Source: Massilia phosphatilytica (GTDB lineage Bacteria; Pseudomonadota; Gammaproteobacteria; Burkholderiales; Burkholderiaceae_D). From it: a stretch of DNA of 64,000 nt. Below the pieces are notes generated by a model, which did no database searches, was not told the origin of the DNA, and was given only the letters and a program-made list of their open reading frames with translations. Below are positions 28,271 to 35,169 of this stretch, piece by piece. The position numbers were made by a program, and so were the translations under genes. The stretch lies in the NCBI RefSeq assembly GCF_002968015.1, contig NZ_PUIP01000001.1, positions 248,001-312,000 on the forward strand, read 5' to 3'. Position 1 is the first letter of the stretch; every line of letters starts with the position of its first letter.

Positions 28271-29227
28271 TCAGGCCGGCTCGGGGATCGCCGCCGGATG
28301 CGCCACGTGCGCGCGCGCATGCAGCAAATGGCGCTGGACGACGGCGCGGGACGCCTCGCCGATCAGGCGCCAGTGCTCGCGCCGCAGGGCAGCGCGCTTG
28401 CGGTGCTTGGACGGCATCTCGGACAGGGGCTTCACGTAGAACGGCAGTGGAATCAGGTAGCCGTCGCGGCCCGGCATCTCCTCGCCGCCGAGGATCTTCC
28501 AGAAACCGTCATACGCGTTGGCGAAATGTTTTTCCGGATCGGGATCGTAGGCAATATGGGCGTCGCTGCGGATCGCCACGACCTTGTCCATGCCGAGCGC
28601 CTGCGCGATGCCCTGCATGGCCGCGAAGCAGAAGAAGCTGGGCGAGTTGTTCGGGAAGACGCGTTCGAATGCCTCGAACGCGGCGCCGGAATCGACCCAG
28701 CGGCCCTGGTTGCGCGCGATGAAGGGGACGACGGGGATATCGACGCCCACCATGTCGCCCTCGAGCCAGCTGAAGGACAGGCGGTGCAGGCATTTGCCGT
28801 CCGCGATGAGGGCGACGGTCAGGTCGCCTTCGGCATTGCCGCGCGACGCCATTTCCAGCTGGATCATGAAGGTGCTGCCGTCGGCCTCGTGCTGCCACAG
28901 GGGCAGGCAGCGCTGGCCGTAGACGGCGCCCAGGTAGCCGTCGTTGAACGTGGTTTCCTCGAACCGGTAATGGCTCAATACGGCCTGCACGCGCTGGCGC
29001 GGGCTCAAGCCCTTGATGAGGTAGTCGCGGTGGCTGAGGTGGTGGAACAGGTCGTCGCCGGCGTCTTTCGCGACGTGGTTGCGGTAGACGCCGAGCTGGC
29101 ACAGCGCGCGGTGGTCGCGGTAATAGGCCAGCACGCGCAGGCTGCGCGCGATGCACAGCACCCACGACGACAGGCTGTACTGGCGGCGACGAGCCATCCA
29201 GTGTTTGGTCAGGTGAGCGAAAATCAT
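28271..29227 (-). CDS. VirK/YbjX family protein (DUF535)
   Basis: This 318-residue cytoplasmic protein has no signal peptide. It matches the DUF535 family through stretches such as LSHYRFEETTFNDGYL, FSWLEGDMVGVDIPV and SPSFFCFAAMQGIAQALGM. Relatives (VirK, YbjX) are tied to resistance to membrane-damaging peptides and to virulence, but no biochemical activity is established. GGAGCG lies about 4-9 bases upstream of the ATG at 29227. It appears to be a single-gene unit; the riboswitch begins about 110 bases beyond its stop on the same strand. Confidence 0.86.
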   Translation of the reverse strand: MIFAHLTKHWMARRRQYSLSSWVLCIARSLRVLAYYRDHRALCQLGVYRNHVAKDAGDDLFHHLSHRDYLIKGLSPRQRVQAVLSHYRFEETTFNDGYLGAVYGQRCLPLWQHEADGSTFMIQLEMASRGNAEGDLTVALIADGKCLHRLSFSWLEGDMVGVDIPVVPFIARNQGRWVDSGAAFEAFERVFPNNSPSFFCFAAMQGIAQALGMDKVVAIRSDAHIAYDPDPEKHFANAYDGFWKILGGEEMPGRDGYLIPLPFYVKPLSEMPSKHRKRAALRREHWRLIGEASRAVVQRHLLHARAHVAHPAAIPEPA

Positions 29228-29284
29228 GATGCGCTCCGGGCAATCGTTATCGGTGGAATCGTCTTCTTTGTTTGCTTAACGGTA

Positions 29285-29446
29285 ATGAATCGTTCAACAA
29301 ATCAAGATCGGAGCCTCCGATGCCCCATCCCGTTATCAATTCTTGTTTTCATGTCTCTCTTTTTATTAATCTTTTGTCAGGCAAGCGCCAGACGCAAGAC
29401 TAGCACGATTGCCGCGCCGAACATCGAAATCCTGCTCAATAATTGA
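29285..29446 (+). CDS. Possible 53-residue membrane peptide
   Basis: This short open frame begins MNRSTNQDRSL, has one hydrophobic segment (LSILVFMSLFLLIFC, residues 18-32) and a polar end. It fills the otherwise empty AT-richer stretch between the divergent VirK-like and GST genes. The ribosome site is weak and there is no recognised family. It could be chance, since the region also holds both promoters. Confidence 0.3.
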   Translation: MNRSTNQDRSLRCPIPLSILVFMSLFLLIFCQASARRKTSTIAAPNIEILLNN

Positions 29447-29475
29447 GTCAGACCGAACAAGTTGAGGAGCATGGC

Positions 29476-30183
29476 ATGGTGTATGAACTTTTTTATTGGC
29501 CGAGCATCCAGGGCCGCGGCGAATTCGTGCGCCTGGCGCTGGAAGAGGCGGGTGTGCACTACGTGGACGTGGCGCGCGAGCCGGGCGGCATGGCGCGCAT
29601 GATCGCGGCGATGGACGGCGCCGACCACCCGTCGTTCGCGCCGCCGTTCCTGAAGGCGGGCGACGTGACGGTGGGCCAGACCGCCAACATCCTGATGTTC
29701 CTGGGCGAGCGCCACGGCCTGGCGCCGCAGGATGTGCAAGGCAGATATTGGGTGAACCAGATCCAGTTGACGATTGCCGACCTGGTGGCCGAGACGCACG
29801 ACACGCACCACCCGATCGCGACGTCGCTGTATTTCGAGGACCAGCGCCCGGAAGCCAAGCGGCGGTCGGCCGATTTCATCGACACGCGCATCCCGAAATT
29901 CTTCGACTGGTTCGAAAACATCCTGGCCCGGCCCGAGCCGAAGGACTACCTGCTGGGCGACACGGTCACGTATGCGGACCTGTCGCTGTTCCAGCTCGTC
30001 GCGGGCCTGCGCTATGCCTTTCCGAAGGCGCTGGCCCGCATCGACGCGGGCTATCCGCTGCTGACGGCCCTGCACGACCGGGTGGCCGCGCGGCCGCGCA
30101 TTGCGGCCTATCTGAAGTCCAGGCGGCGGATTCCCTTCAATGAGGAAGGGATCTTCCGCCACTATAAAGAGTTGGACAAGTAG
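29476..30183 (+). CDS. Glutathione S-transferase family protein
   Basis: This cytosolic GST of about 235 residues starts at 29476, with GAGGAG six bases upstream. The thioredoxin-like N-domain opens YELFYWPSIQGRGEFVRLAL, which carries the RGRGEFVR helix seen in sigma-like GSTs with a Tyr early in the first strand. VGQTANILMFLGERHGL gives the cis-Pro/Gln-Thr region analogue, and the all-helical C-domain includes DYLLGDTVTYADLSLFQLV. The substrate is unknown. The stop TAG is the first three bases of a TAGGGTGGGC repeat, so the C-terminal lysine is set by that element. Confidence 0.9.
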   Translation: MVYELFYWPSIQGRGEFVRLALEEAGVHYVDVAREPGGMARMIAAMDGADHPSFAPPFLKAGDVTVGQTANILMFLGERHGLAPQDVQGRYWVNQIQLTIADLVAETHDTHHPIATSLYFEDQRPEAKRRSADFIDTRIPKFFDWFENILARPEPKDYLLGDTVTYADLSLFQLVAGLRYAFPKALARIDAGYPLLTALHDRVAARPRIAAYLKSRRRIPFNEEGIFRHYKELDK

Positions 30184-30258
30184 GGTGGGCACCCCGTGCC
30201 CACGCGTGACGCATGCGGTTTGTTGGCGTTACGCGTGGGCGGAGGCCGCCCACCCTAC
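30181..30258. repeat. TAGGGTGGGC compound hairpin repeat, site 2 (heads outward)
   Basis: The left unit is TAGGGTGGGC-ACCCCGT-GCCCACGCGTGACGC. The right unit is its inverse, with GGCGTTACGCGTGGGC-GGAGGCC-GCCCACCCTAC. The two tails (CGCGTGACGC / GGCGTTACGCG) can pair across a short centre. Both convergent neighbours end inside it: GST at 30181-30183 and dkgB at 30255-30257. Confidence 0.9.
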
Positions 30259-31064
30259 CGGTCCCAATTCGGTGCGAAGTCAGGAGAGACGAGGCGCTCG
30301 CCGCGGTCCAGCGCGTCGATGGCGGCGATGTCCTCGCGCGACAGGATCAGGTCGCGCGCGCGCAGGTTGGACTCGAGATTCGCGCGCTTTGTCGACGACG
30401 GGATCACGGCATACCCCTTCGCCATCGCCCACGCCAGCGCCACCTGGGCGGGCGTCGCGCGGTGCGCCTGGGCGATGCGAGCGATGGTCGGGTCGGTCAT
30501 CACCATGCCGTAGGCGAGCGGCATGTACGCGGTCAGGTGGATGCCGGCATCGACCATGAACGCATCCAGCGCGCGGTTCTGCAGGAACGGGTGCAGTTCC
30601 ACCTGGTTCGTCGCGATGTTGTCCGCACCGACGGCGGCGATGGCCTCGCGCAGCAGCGCGATCGGGAAGTTCGATACGCCGATGGCGCGCGTCAGGCCTG
30701 CTTCGCGTGCGGCCAGCAGCGCTTCCATCGATTCGACGACGGCGACCGCGGCGCCGGGCGACGGCCAGTGGATCAGGGTGAGGTCGACGTAGTCGGTGCG
30801 TAGCTTGGCCAGGCTGTCTTCGAGGCTGGCGCGCAGGCGGTTGGCGGCCAGATTCTCCGTCCAGATCTTGGTGGTGACGAAGACGTCGGCGCGGACCACG
30901 CCGGATCCTGCCAACGCCTGGCCGACTTCGGCCTCGTTGCCATAGATCTGCGCGGTGTCGATGTGGCGGTAGCCCAGTGCCAGGCCGGTGGCGACCGAAT
31001 CGATGGCCTGCTGTTCCTTCAGGCGGAAGGTGCCGAGGCCCAGTTGCGGGATAGTCGTGTGCAT
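30255..31064 (-). CDS. dkgB: Aldo/keto reductase, DkgB (2,5-diketo-D-gluconate reductase B) type
   Basis: This NADPH-dependent reductase of about 269 residues matches E. coli DkgB (YafB) closely in length and sequence: LGLGTFRLK at the start, [30 protein letters not shown] and [14 protein letters not shown]. The catalytic tetrad Asp-Tyr-Lys-His is intact in these motifs. AGGAG lies seven bases before the ATG at 31064. It probably acts on small aldehydes such as methylglyoxal or on diketo sugars. It is 16 bases downstream of the MFS gene on the same strand, so they likely share a transcript. The TAG stop lies within the hairpin repeat. Confidence 0.93.
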   Translation of the reverse strand: MHTTIPQLGLGTFRLKEQQAIDSVATGLALGYRHIDTAQIYGNEAEVGQALAGSGVVRADVFVTTKIWTENLAANRLRASLEDSLAKLRTDYVDLTLIHWPSPGAAVAVVESMEALLAAREAGLTRAIGVSNFPIALLREAIAAVGADNIATNQVELHPFLQNRALDAFMVDAGIHLTAYMPLAYGMVMTDPTIARIAQAHRATPAQVALAWAMAKGYAVIPSSTKRANLESNLRARDLILSREDIAAIDALDRGERLVSPDFAPNWDR

Positions 31065-31080
31065 GGTTTCTCCTGTCAAT

Positions 31081-32289
31081 TCAATGCATGGCGACGGCGC
31101 GCTCGCCGCGGACGGCGTGCTGCGGCGCCGGATCGCGCCGGTCCAGCCAGCCGGCCAGCGTCGTGAGGGCGAGGGCGCCGATGACGATCAGGCCGCCGAT
31201 CCAGGGCGTGTGCATCAGGCCGAGGTGCGCGACGATCAGGCCGCCGCCCCAGGCGCCGATGGCGATGCCGACGTTGAACGCGGCGATGTTCAGGCCCGAC
31301 GCCACGTCGACGGCGCCGGGGGCGTCGCGCTCGGCGCGCTGCACGACATAGACCTGCAGGCCCGGCACGTTGCCGAAGGCGACGGCGCCCCAGGCCAGCA
31401 CGGTGACGAGGACGGCGATCTTGTTGGATGCCGTGAACGCCAGGACGAACAGCACGGCGGCCAGCAGCGCGAACACGATCTGCAGGGCGCGCACGGGGCC
31501 CTTGCGGTCCGCCAGCTTGCCGCCCCAGATATTGCCGAAGGCGACCGACACGCCGTACACGAGCATCACGAGGCCGACGCTGTTCGACGAAAATCCGGCG
31601 ACCTGTTCGAGGATCGGCGCGAGGTACGTGAAGGCGATGAACGAGCCGCCATAGCCCAGGGTCGTCATCGCGTAGACGAGCAGCAGCCGCGGTTTCTTCA
31701 GCACGGACAACTGCGTGAGGAGGCTACTCGGCTTGCTGCCGGCGATGCCGCGCGGGACGAGCAGGGCGATGCCGGCGAATGCGATCACGCCCAGCAGCGC
31801 GACGGCCAGGAACGTCATCTGCCAGCCGAAGTGCTGGCCGATGAAGGTCCCGAGCGGCACGCCCGTCACGAGGGCCACGGTCAGGCCGCTGAACATCAGC
31901 GCGATGGCGCTGGCCGCTTTTTCCTTCGGCACGAGGCTCGTCGCGATCGTCGAACCGATCGAGAAAAAGACGCCGTGCGCGAGACCGGTCAGCACGCGCG
32001 CGGCCATCAGGGCGGCATAGCCGGGGGCCATCCACGCGGTGAGGTTACCGGCCGTGAACAGCAGCATGAGCCCGAGCAGCAGCGTCTTGCGCGGCACGCG
32101 GCCGGTGAGGGCGGTCAGCACCGGCGCGCCGATGGCGACGCCCAGCGCGTACAGGCTCACGAGCAGGCCGGCGGACGGCACGGAGACATTCAGGCTGGCC
32201 GCGATGGTGGGGATCAAGCCGACGATCACGAATTCCGTCGTGCCGATGGCGAAGGCGCTCAGTGTCAGCGCCCATAAAGCGAGTGGCAT
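31081..32289 (-). CDS. MFS transporter, DHA1 (AraJ/YdhP-like) family
   Basis: This 402-residue protein has twelve predicted TM helices. It opens [20 protein letters not shown] and carries [20 protein letters not shown], the motif C antiporter signature, and [16 protein letters not shown]. These match the AraJ/YdhP/PbuE group of drug or sugar exporters. AAGGAG lies six bases before the ATG at 32289. It is divergent from a LysR-type regulator gene, the usual arrangement for a regulator and its target. The true substrate is unknown. Confidence 0.9.
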   Translation of the reverse strand: MPLALWALTLSAFAIGTTEFVIVGLIPTIAASLNVSVPSAGLLVSLYALGVAIGAPVLTALTGRVPRKTLLLGLMLLFTAGNLTAWMAPGYAALMAARVLTGLAHGVFFSIGSTIATSLVPKEKAASAIALMFSGLTVALVTGVPLGTFIGQHFGWQMTFLAVALLGVIAFAGIALLVPRGIAGSKPSSLLTQLSVLKKPRLLLVYAMTTLGYGGSFIAFTYLAPILEQVAGFSSNSVGLVMLVYGVSVAFGNIWGGKLADRKGPVRALQIVFALLAAVLFVLAFTASNKIAVLVTVLAWGAVAFGNVPGLQVYVVQRAERDAPGAVDVASGLNIAAFNVGIAIGAWGGGLIVAHLGLMHTPWIGGLIVIGALALTTLAGWLDRRDPAPQHAVRGERAVAMH

Positions 32290-32364
32290 GGTGTTCTCCT
32301 TGTCGATGCCGCGATGGGATGGGGCATTCTGGCCGTCCCGCCCACAAAGAAAAACCCGTCGCCG

Positions 32365-32370
32365 TACAAT
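32365..32370 (+). promoter_or_regulatory. Possible -10 box for the LysR-type regulator gene
   Basis: TACAAT lies 24 bases before the regulator ATG in the 104-base divergent gap with the MFS gene. No strong -35 box is seen, which is common for autoregulated LysR genes. Confidence 0.4.
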
Positions 32371-32393
32371 AGACTTTTGACCTGGGAGCAAAG

Positions 32394-33290
32394 ATGCTGG
32401 ACGTGGGCGCGTTGATCGCATTCGTCGCCGTGATCGACACGGGTTCGTTTTCCAATGCCGCGCAGCAGCTGGGGCAGACGCCGTCCGCCGTGTCGCGCAC
32501 CATCTCGCGCCTGGAGCAGCAGCTCGGCATGACCCTCATCCACCGCACGACGCGCCGCCTCGACCTGACGGAGGAAGGCAGCTGGCTGCTGGCCCGCGCG
32601 CGCCGCATCCTGGCCGACCTGGAAGAGACGGAGTCGCAGGCCGCCCTCGCGCGCGCGCAGCCCGCGGGCCTCGTGCGCGTGAACGCGGCCACGCCCACGC
32701 TCGACCACCTGATCGCGCCGCAACTGGCGGACTTTTTCGACGCCTACCCGCAGGTGCAGGTGGAACTCACGAGCGGCGAGACCGTCGTCGACCTGATCGA
32801 AGAAAAGGCCGACGTCGCGATCCGCATCGGGAACCTGGCCGATTCCACGCTCAATGCCCGTCGCCTGGGCCGCAGCCGCATCCGCGTGCTGGCCGCCCCT
32901 GGCTATCTCGAACGCCACGGCACGCCGGAACGGGTAGAAGACCTGGCGCGGCACCGCCTGGCCGGCTTCGTCGCGCCCGCGTCGCTGAATACGTGGCCGC
33001 TGCGGGCCGGCAAGGAAGAAGGCTGGCGCATCGCGCCGCACGTGACGGCCACCAGCGGCGAGACCGTCCGCCACCTCGCGCTGCAGGGCGCGGGCATCGT
33101 CAGCCTGTCCGACTTCCTCACGCGTGCGGACGTCGCCGCGGGCCGTCTCGTGCCGGTGCTGGAAGAGGCGTCCTTGCCGTGGACCCAACCCGTGTGGGCC
33201 GTGTTCTACAAGCAGGGCGCGCTGGCGCCGCGCGTGAAGGCACTCGTCGACTTCCTCGCCGACCGGCTGGCCGGCGCGCTCGAACCCTGA
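32394..33290 (+). CDS. LysR-family transcriptional regulator
   Basis: This 298-residue regulator has an N-terminal winged HTH (residues 4-62: FSNAAQQLGQTPSAVSRTIS) and a substrate-binding domain from about residue 90 (VRVNAATPTLDHLIAPQL, DVAIRIGNLADSTL). The latter resembles the CrgA/DmlR-like group. It is transcribed away from the MFS-dkgB unit and towards phzF, which begins 24 bases after its stop. It probably controls the divergent MFS-dkgB genes and itself. GGGAG lies before the ATG. The inducer is unknown. Confidence 0.92.
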   Translation: MLDVGALIAFVAVIDTGSFSNAAQQLGQTPSAVSRTISRLEQQLGMTLIHRTTRRLDLTEEGSWLLARARRILADLEETESQAALARAQPAGLVRVNAATPTLDHLIAPQLADFFDAYPQVQVELTSGETVVDLIEEKADVAIRIGNLADSTLNARRLGRSRIRVLAAPGYLERHGTPERVEDLARHRLAGFVAPASLNTWPLRAGKEEGWRIAPHVTATSGETVRHLALQGAGIVSLSDFLTRADVAAGRLVPVLEEASLPWTQPVWAVFYKQGALAPRVKALVDFLADRLAGALEP

Positions 33291-33314
33291 TCATCCACCC
33301 CACAAGGAGACCAC

Positions 33315-34169
33315 ATGACCATCACGACTTCGCACATACTTCGCATCGCCGCATTCTCGGACGGCGACGCCGGCGGCAATCCGGCCGGCGTCTGGATCGG
33401 AGAGTCGCTGCCGCCGGCCGACGAGATGCAGCGCCTGGCCCATGCCGTCGGCTATTCGGAGACGGCGTTCGCGGCGCAGCAAGGGCAGGGCTGGCGCGTG
33501 CGCTATTTTGCGCCGGCGTCCGAAGTGCCGTTCTGCGGCCACGCGACGATCGCGCTCGGCGCCGCGCTGGCCCGGCGCGATGGCGACGGCGTGTATGCAT
33601 TGGCGCTGAACGATGCAAATATTACGGTCGAAGGGCGCCGGGAAGGTGATCGCATGGCCGCAGCGCTGCAATCGCCGCCGACGTGGAGCCGCCCGGCCGC
33701 CCCTGGCCTCGTCGCAGACGCGTTGTTGTTGTTCGGTTACCACGAAGCGGACCTCGACCCGCGCATTCCGCCCGGACTCGCCCACGCGGGCGCGAACCAC
33801 CTCGTGCTGGCGCTGGCCAGCCGCGACCTGCTGGCCGCCATGCGCTACGACCTGGAGGCGGGCCGCGCGCTGATGGCGACGCACGGCCTGACGACGATCG
33901 TGCTGGCGTGGGTGGAGTCCCCGCAGCGATTCCACACCCGCAATCCGTTCGCCATCGGGGGCGTCTACGAGGACCCGGCCACCGGCGCGGGCACGGCCGC
34001 ACTGGCCGGCTACCTGCGCGACCTCGGCTGGCCGCACGGCGGCGCCATCGACGTCGTGCAGGGCGAAGACATGGGCATGCGGTCGTTGTTACGGGCCGAA
34101 ATCGGCCCGGAACAGGGCGGTTCGATCCGTGTTAGCGGGACGGCAAGAACGTTGATAAACGACCAATAA
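33315..34169 (+). CDS. PhzF family isomerase/epimerase
   Basis: This 284-residue protein has the PhzF diaminopimelate-epimerase-like fold. The N-terminal half has FSDGDAGGNPAGVW, GYSETAFA (with the catalytic Glu) and VPFCGHATIALG. The C-terminal half has NPFAIGGVYEDPATGAGTAALAGYL, partly shown here as EDPATGAGTAALAGYL. GGAG lies eight bases before the ATG. No phenazine genes are near, so this is one of the many orphan PhzF-like proteins of unknown substrate. It probably shares a transcript with the LysR-type regulator. Confidence 0.92.
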   Translation: MTITTSHILRIAAFSDGDAGGNPAGVWIGESLPPADEMQRLAHAVGYSETAFAAQQGQGWRVRYFAPASEVPFCGHATIALGAALARRDGDGVYALALNDANITVEGRREGDRMAAALQSPPTWSRPAAPGLVADALLLFGYHEADLDPRIPPGLAHAGANHLVLALASRDLLAAMRYDLEAGRALMATHGLTTIVLAWVESPQRFHTRNPFAIGGVYEDPATGAGTAALAGYLRDLGWPHGGAIDVVQGEDMGMRSLLRAEIGPEQGGSIRVSGTARTLINDQ

Positions 34170-34295
34170 AATTGATCATGATTTATTGAAAATTGAATTA
34201 AGGGCAAAAGACACGCTTTTTCGACAAATTGTTAACCCCTGCAACGTTGATAAAGTTCAAAACATCCGTTTCTGAACATCAACACAGGAGTCAAC

Positions 34296-35069
34296 ATGGA
34301 AATGCGCCACCCAGGCGTTCTTCGCCCCGTCGTTCCAGGCCCCGCCGCCGGTGCGGGCAAGCCGACCGAACGCCTGCCCTTTACCATCCGTCGCGTCGAC
34401 AACGAAGCCGACTTGTGGAAGGCCGTACGCGTGCGCCACGCGGCCTACGCACGTCACGTTCCCGAGTTCGCGCGACAGCTCGTCCACCCCGAAACTTCTG
34501 ACTACGGCGACGACGCAATCGTTTTCCTCGCCGAATCCAAGCTCGACGGCGCTCCGCTGGGCACGGCCCGCATGCAGACGAACCTGCACGAGCCGCTGCA
34601 TGTCGAAGAGTCCGTCGAGTTGCCCGACTGGCTGCGCGGACAACCCCTGGCCGAGATGAGCCGCCTGGGCGTCGACAATGGCCGCATCGGCCGCATGGTC
34701 AAGACCGCGCTGCTGAAGGCTGGCGTGATGTATTGCCAGCAGAACGGCATTCACTGGGCGCTGGCGACGGGCCGCGCGCCGATCGACCGCCAGTACGAAC
34801 AGCTGACCTTCGTCGACGTGTTCCCGGAGGTGGGCTTCGTACCGCTGCGCCACGTGGGCAATATCCCGCACCGGATCATGGCCTTCGACATCACGACGAT
34901 CGAGGAACGCTGGGCCGCCGCGCAGCACCCGCTGCTGAATTTCTTCTGCCACACGCACCATCCGGACATCGACGTCAGCGGCCGGGCCGGCGTGCGGCCG
35001 CCCCTGCCCAATGCGGGTCGACTGGGTGTTGTAAGGCCGGCATCTGAATGGCGCGAACTTGTTGCCTGA
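34296..35069 (+). CDS. FeeM-like N-acyl amino acid synthase / GNAT-fold protein
   Basis: This 257-residue protein has a GNAT-like core: FTIRRVDNEADLWKAVRVRH, then AYARHVPEFA, PLGTARMQTNLHEPLHVE and MSRLGVDNGRIGRMVKTALL. That pattern resembles FeeM-type N-acyl amino acid synthases, which join an acyl-ACP to an amino acid amine, and autoinducer synthases. The C-terminal part (GFVPLRHVGNIPHRIM) fits the same fold. AGGAG precedes the ATG, and the 126-base leader is AT-rich. The next gene downstream encodes a GGDEF-EAL protein, suggesting a signal-linked role. The family call is from memory of motifs and needs a profile search. Confidence 0.62.
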   Translation: MEMRHPGVLRPVVPGPAAGAGKPTERLPFTIRRVDNEADLWKAVRVRHAAYARHVPEFARQLVHPETSDYGDDAIVFLAESKLDGAPLGTARMQTNLHEPLHVEESVELPDWLRGQPLAEMSRLGVDNGRIGRMVKTALLKAGVMYCQQNGIHWALATGRAPIDRQYEQLTFVDVFPEVGFVPLRHVGNIPHRIMAFDITTIEERWAAAQHPLLNFFCHTHHPDIDVSGRAGVRPPLPNAGRLGVVRPASEWRELVA

Positions 35070-35169
35070 TCCATTAATTGCATGACGGCACTACTGTAAA
35101 GCTGTATCCTTGCGAAACGATAACGGCCGCCCGCGCCAACGGGCCGCGATACGAGCTTCGTAGATACTC

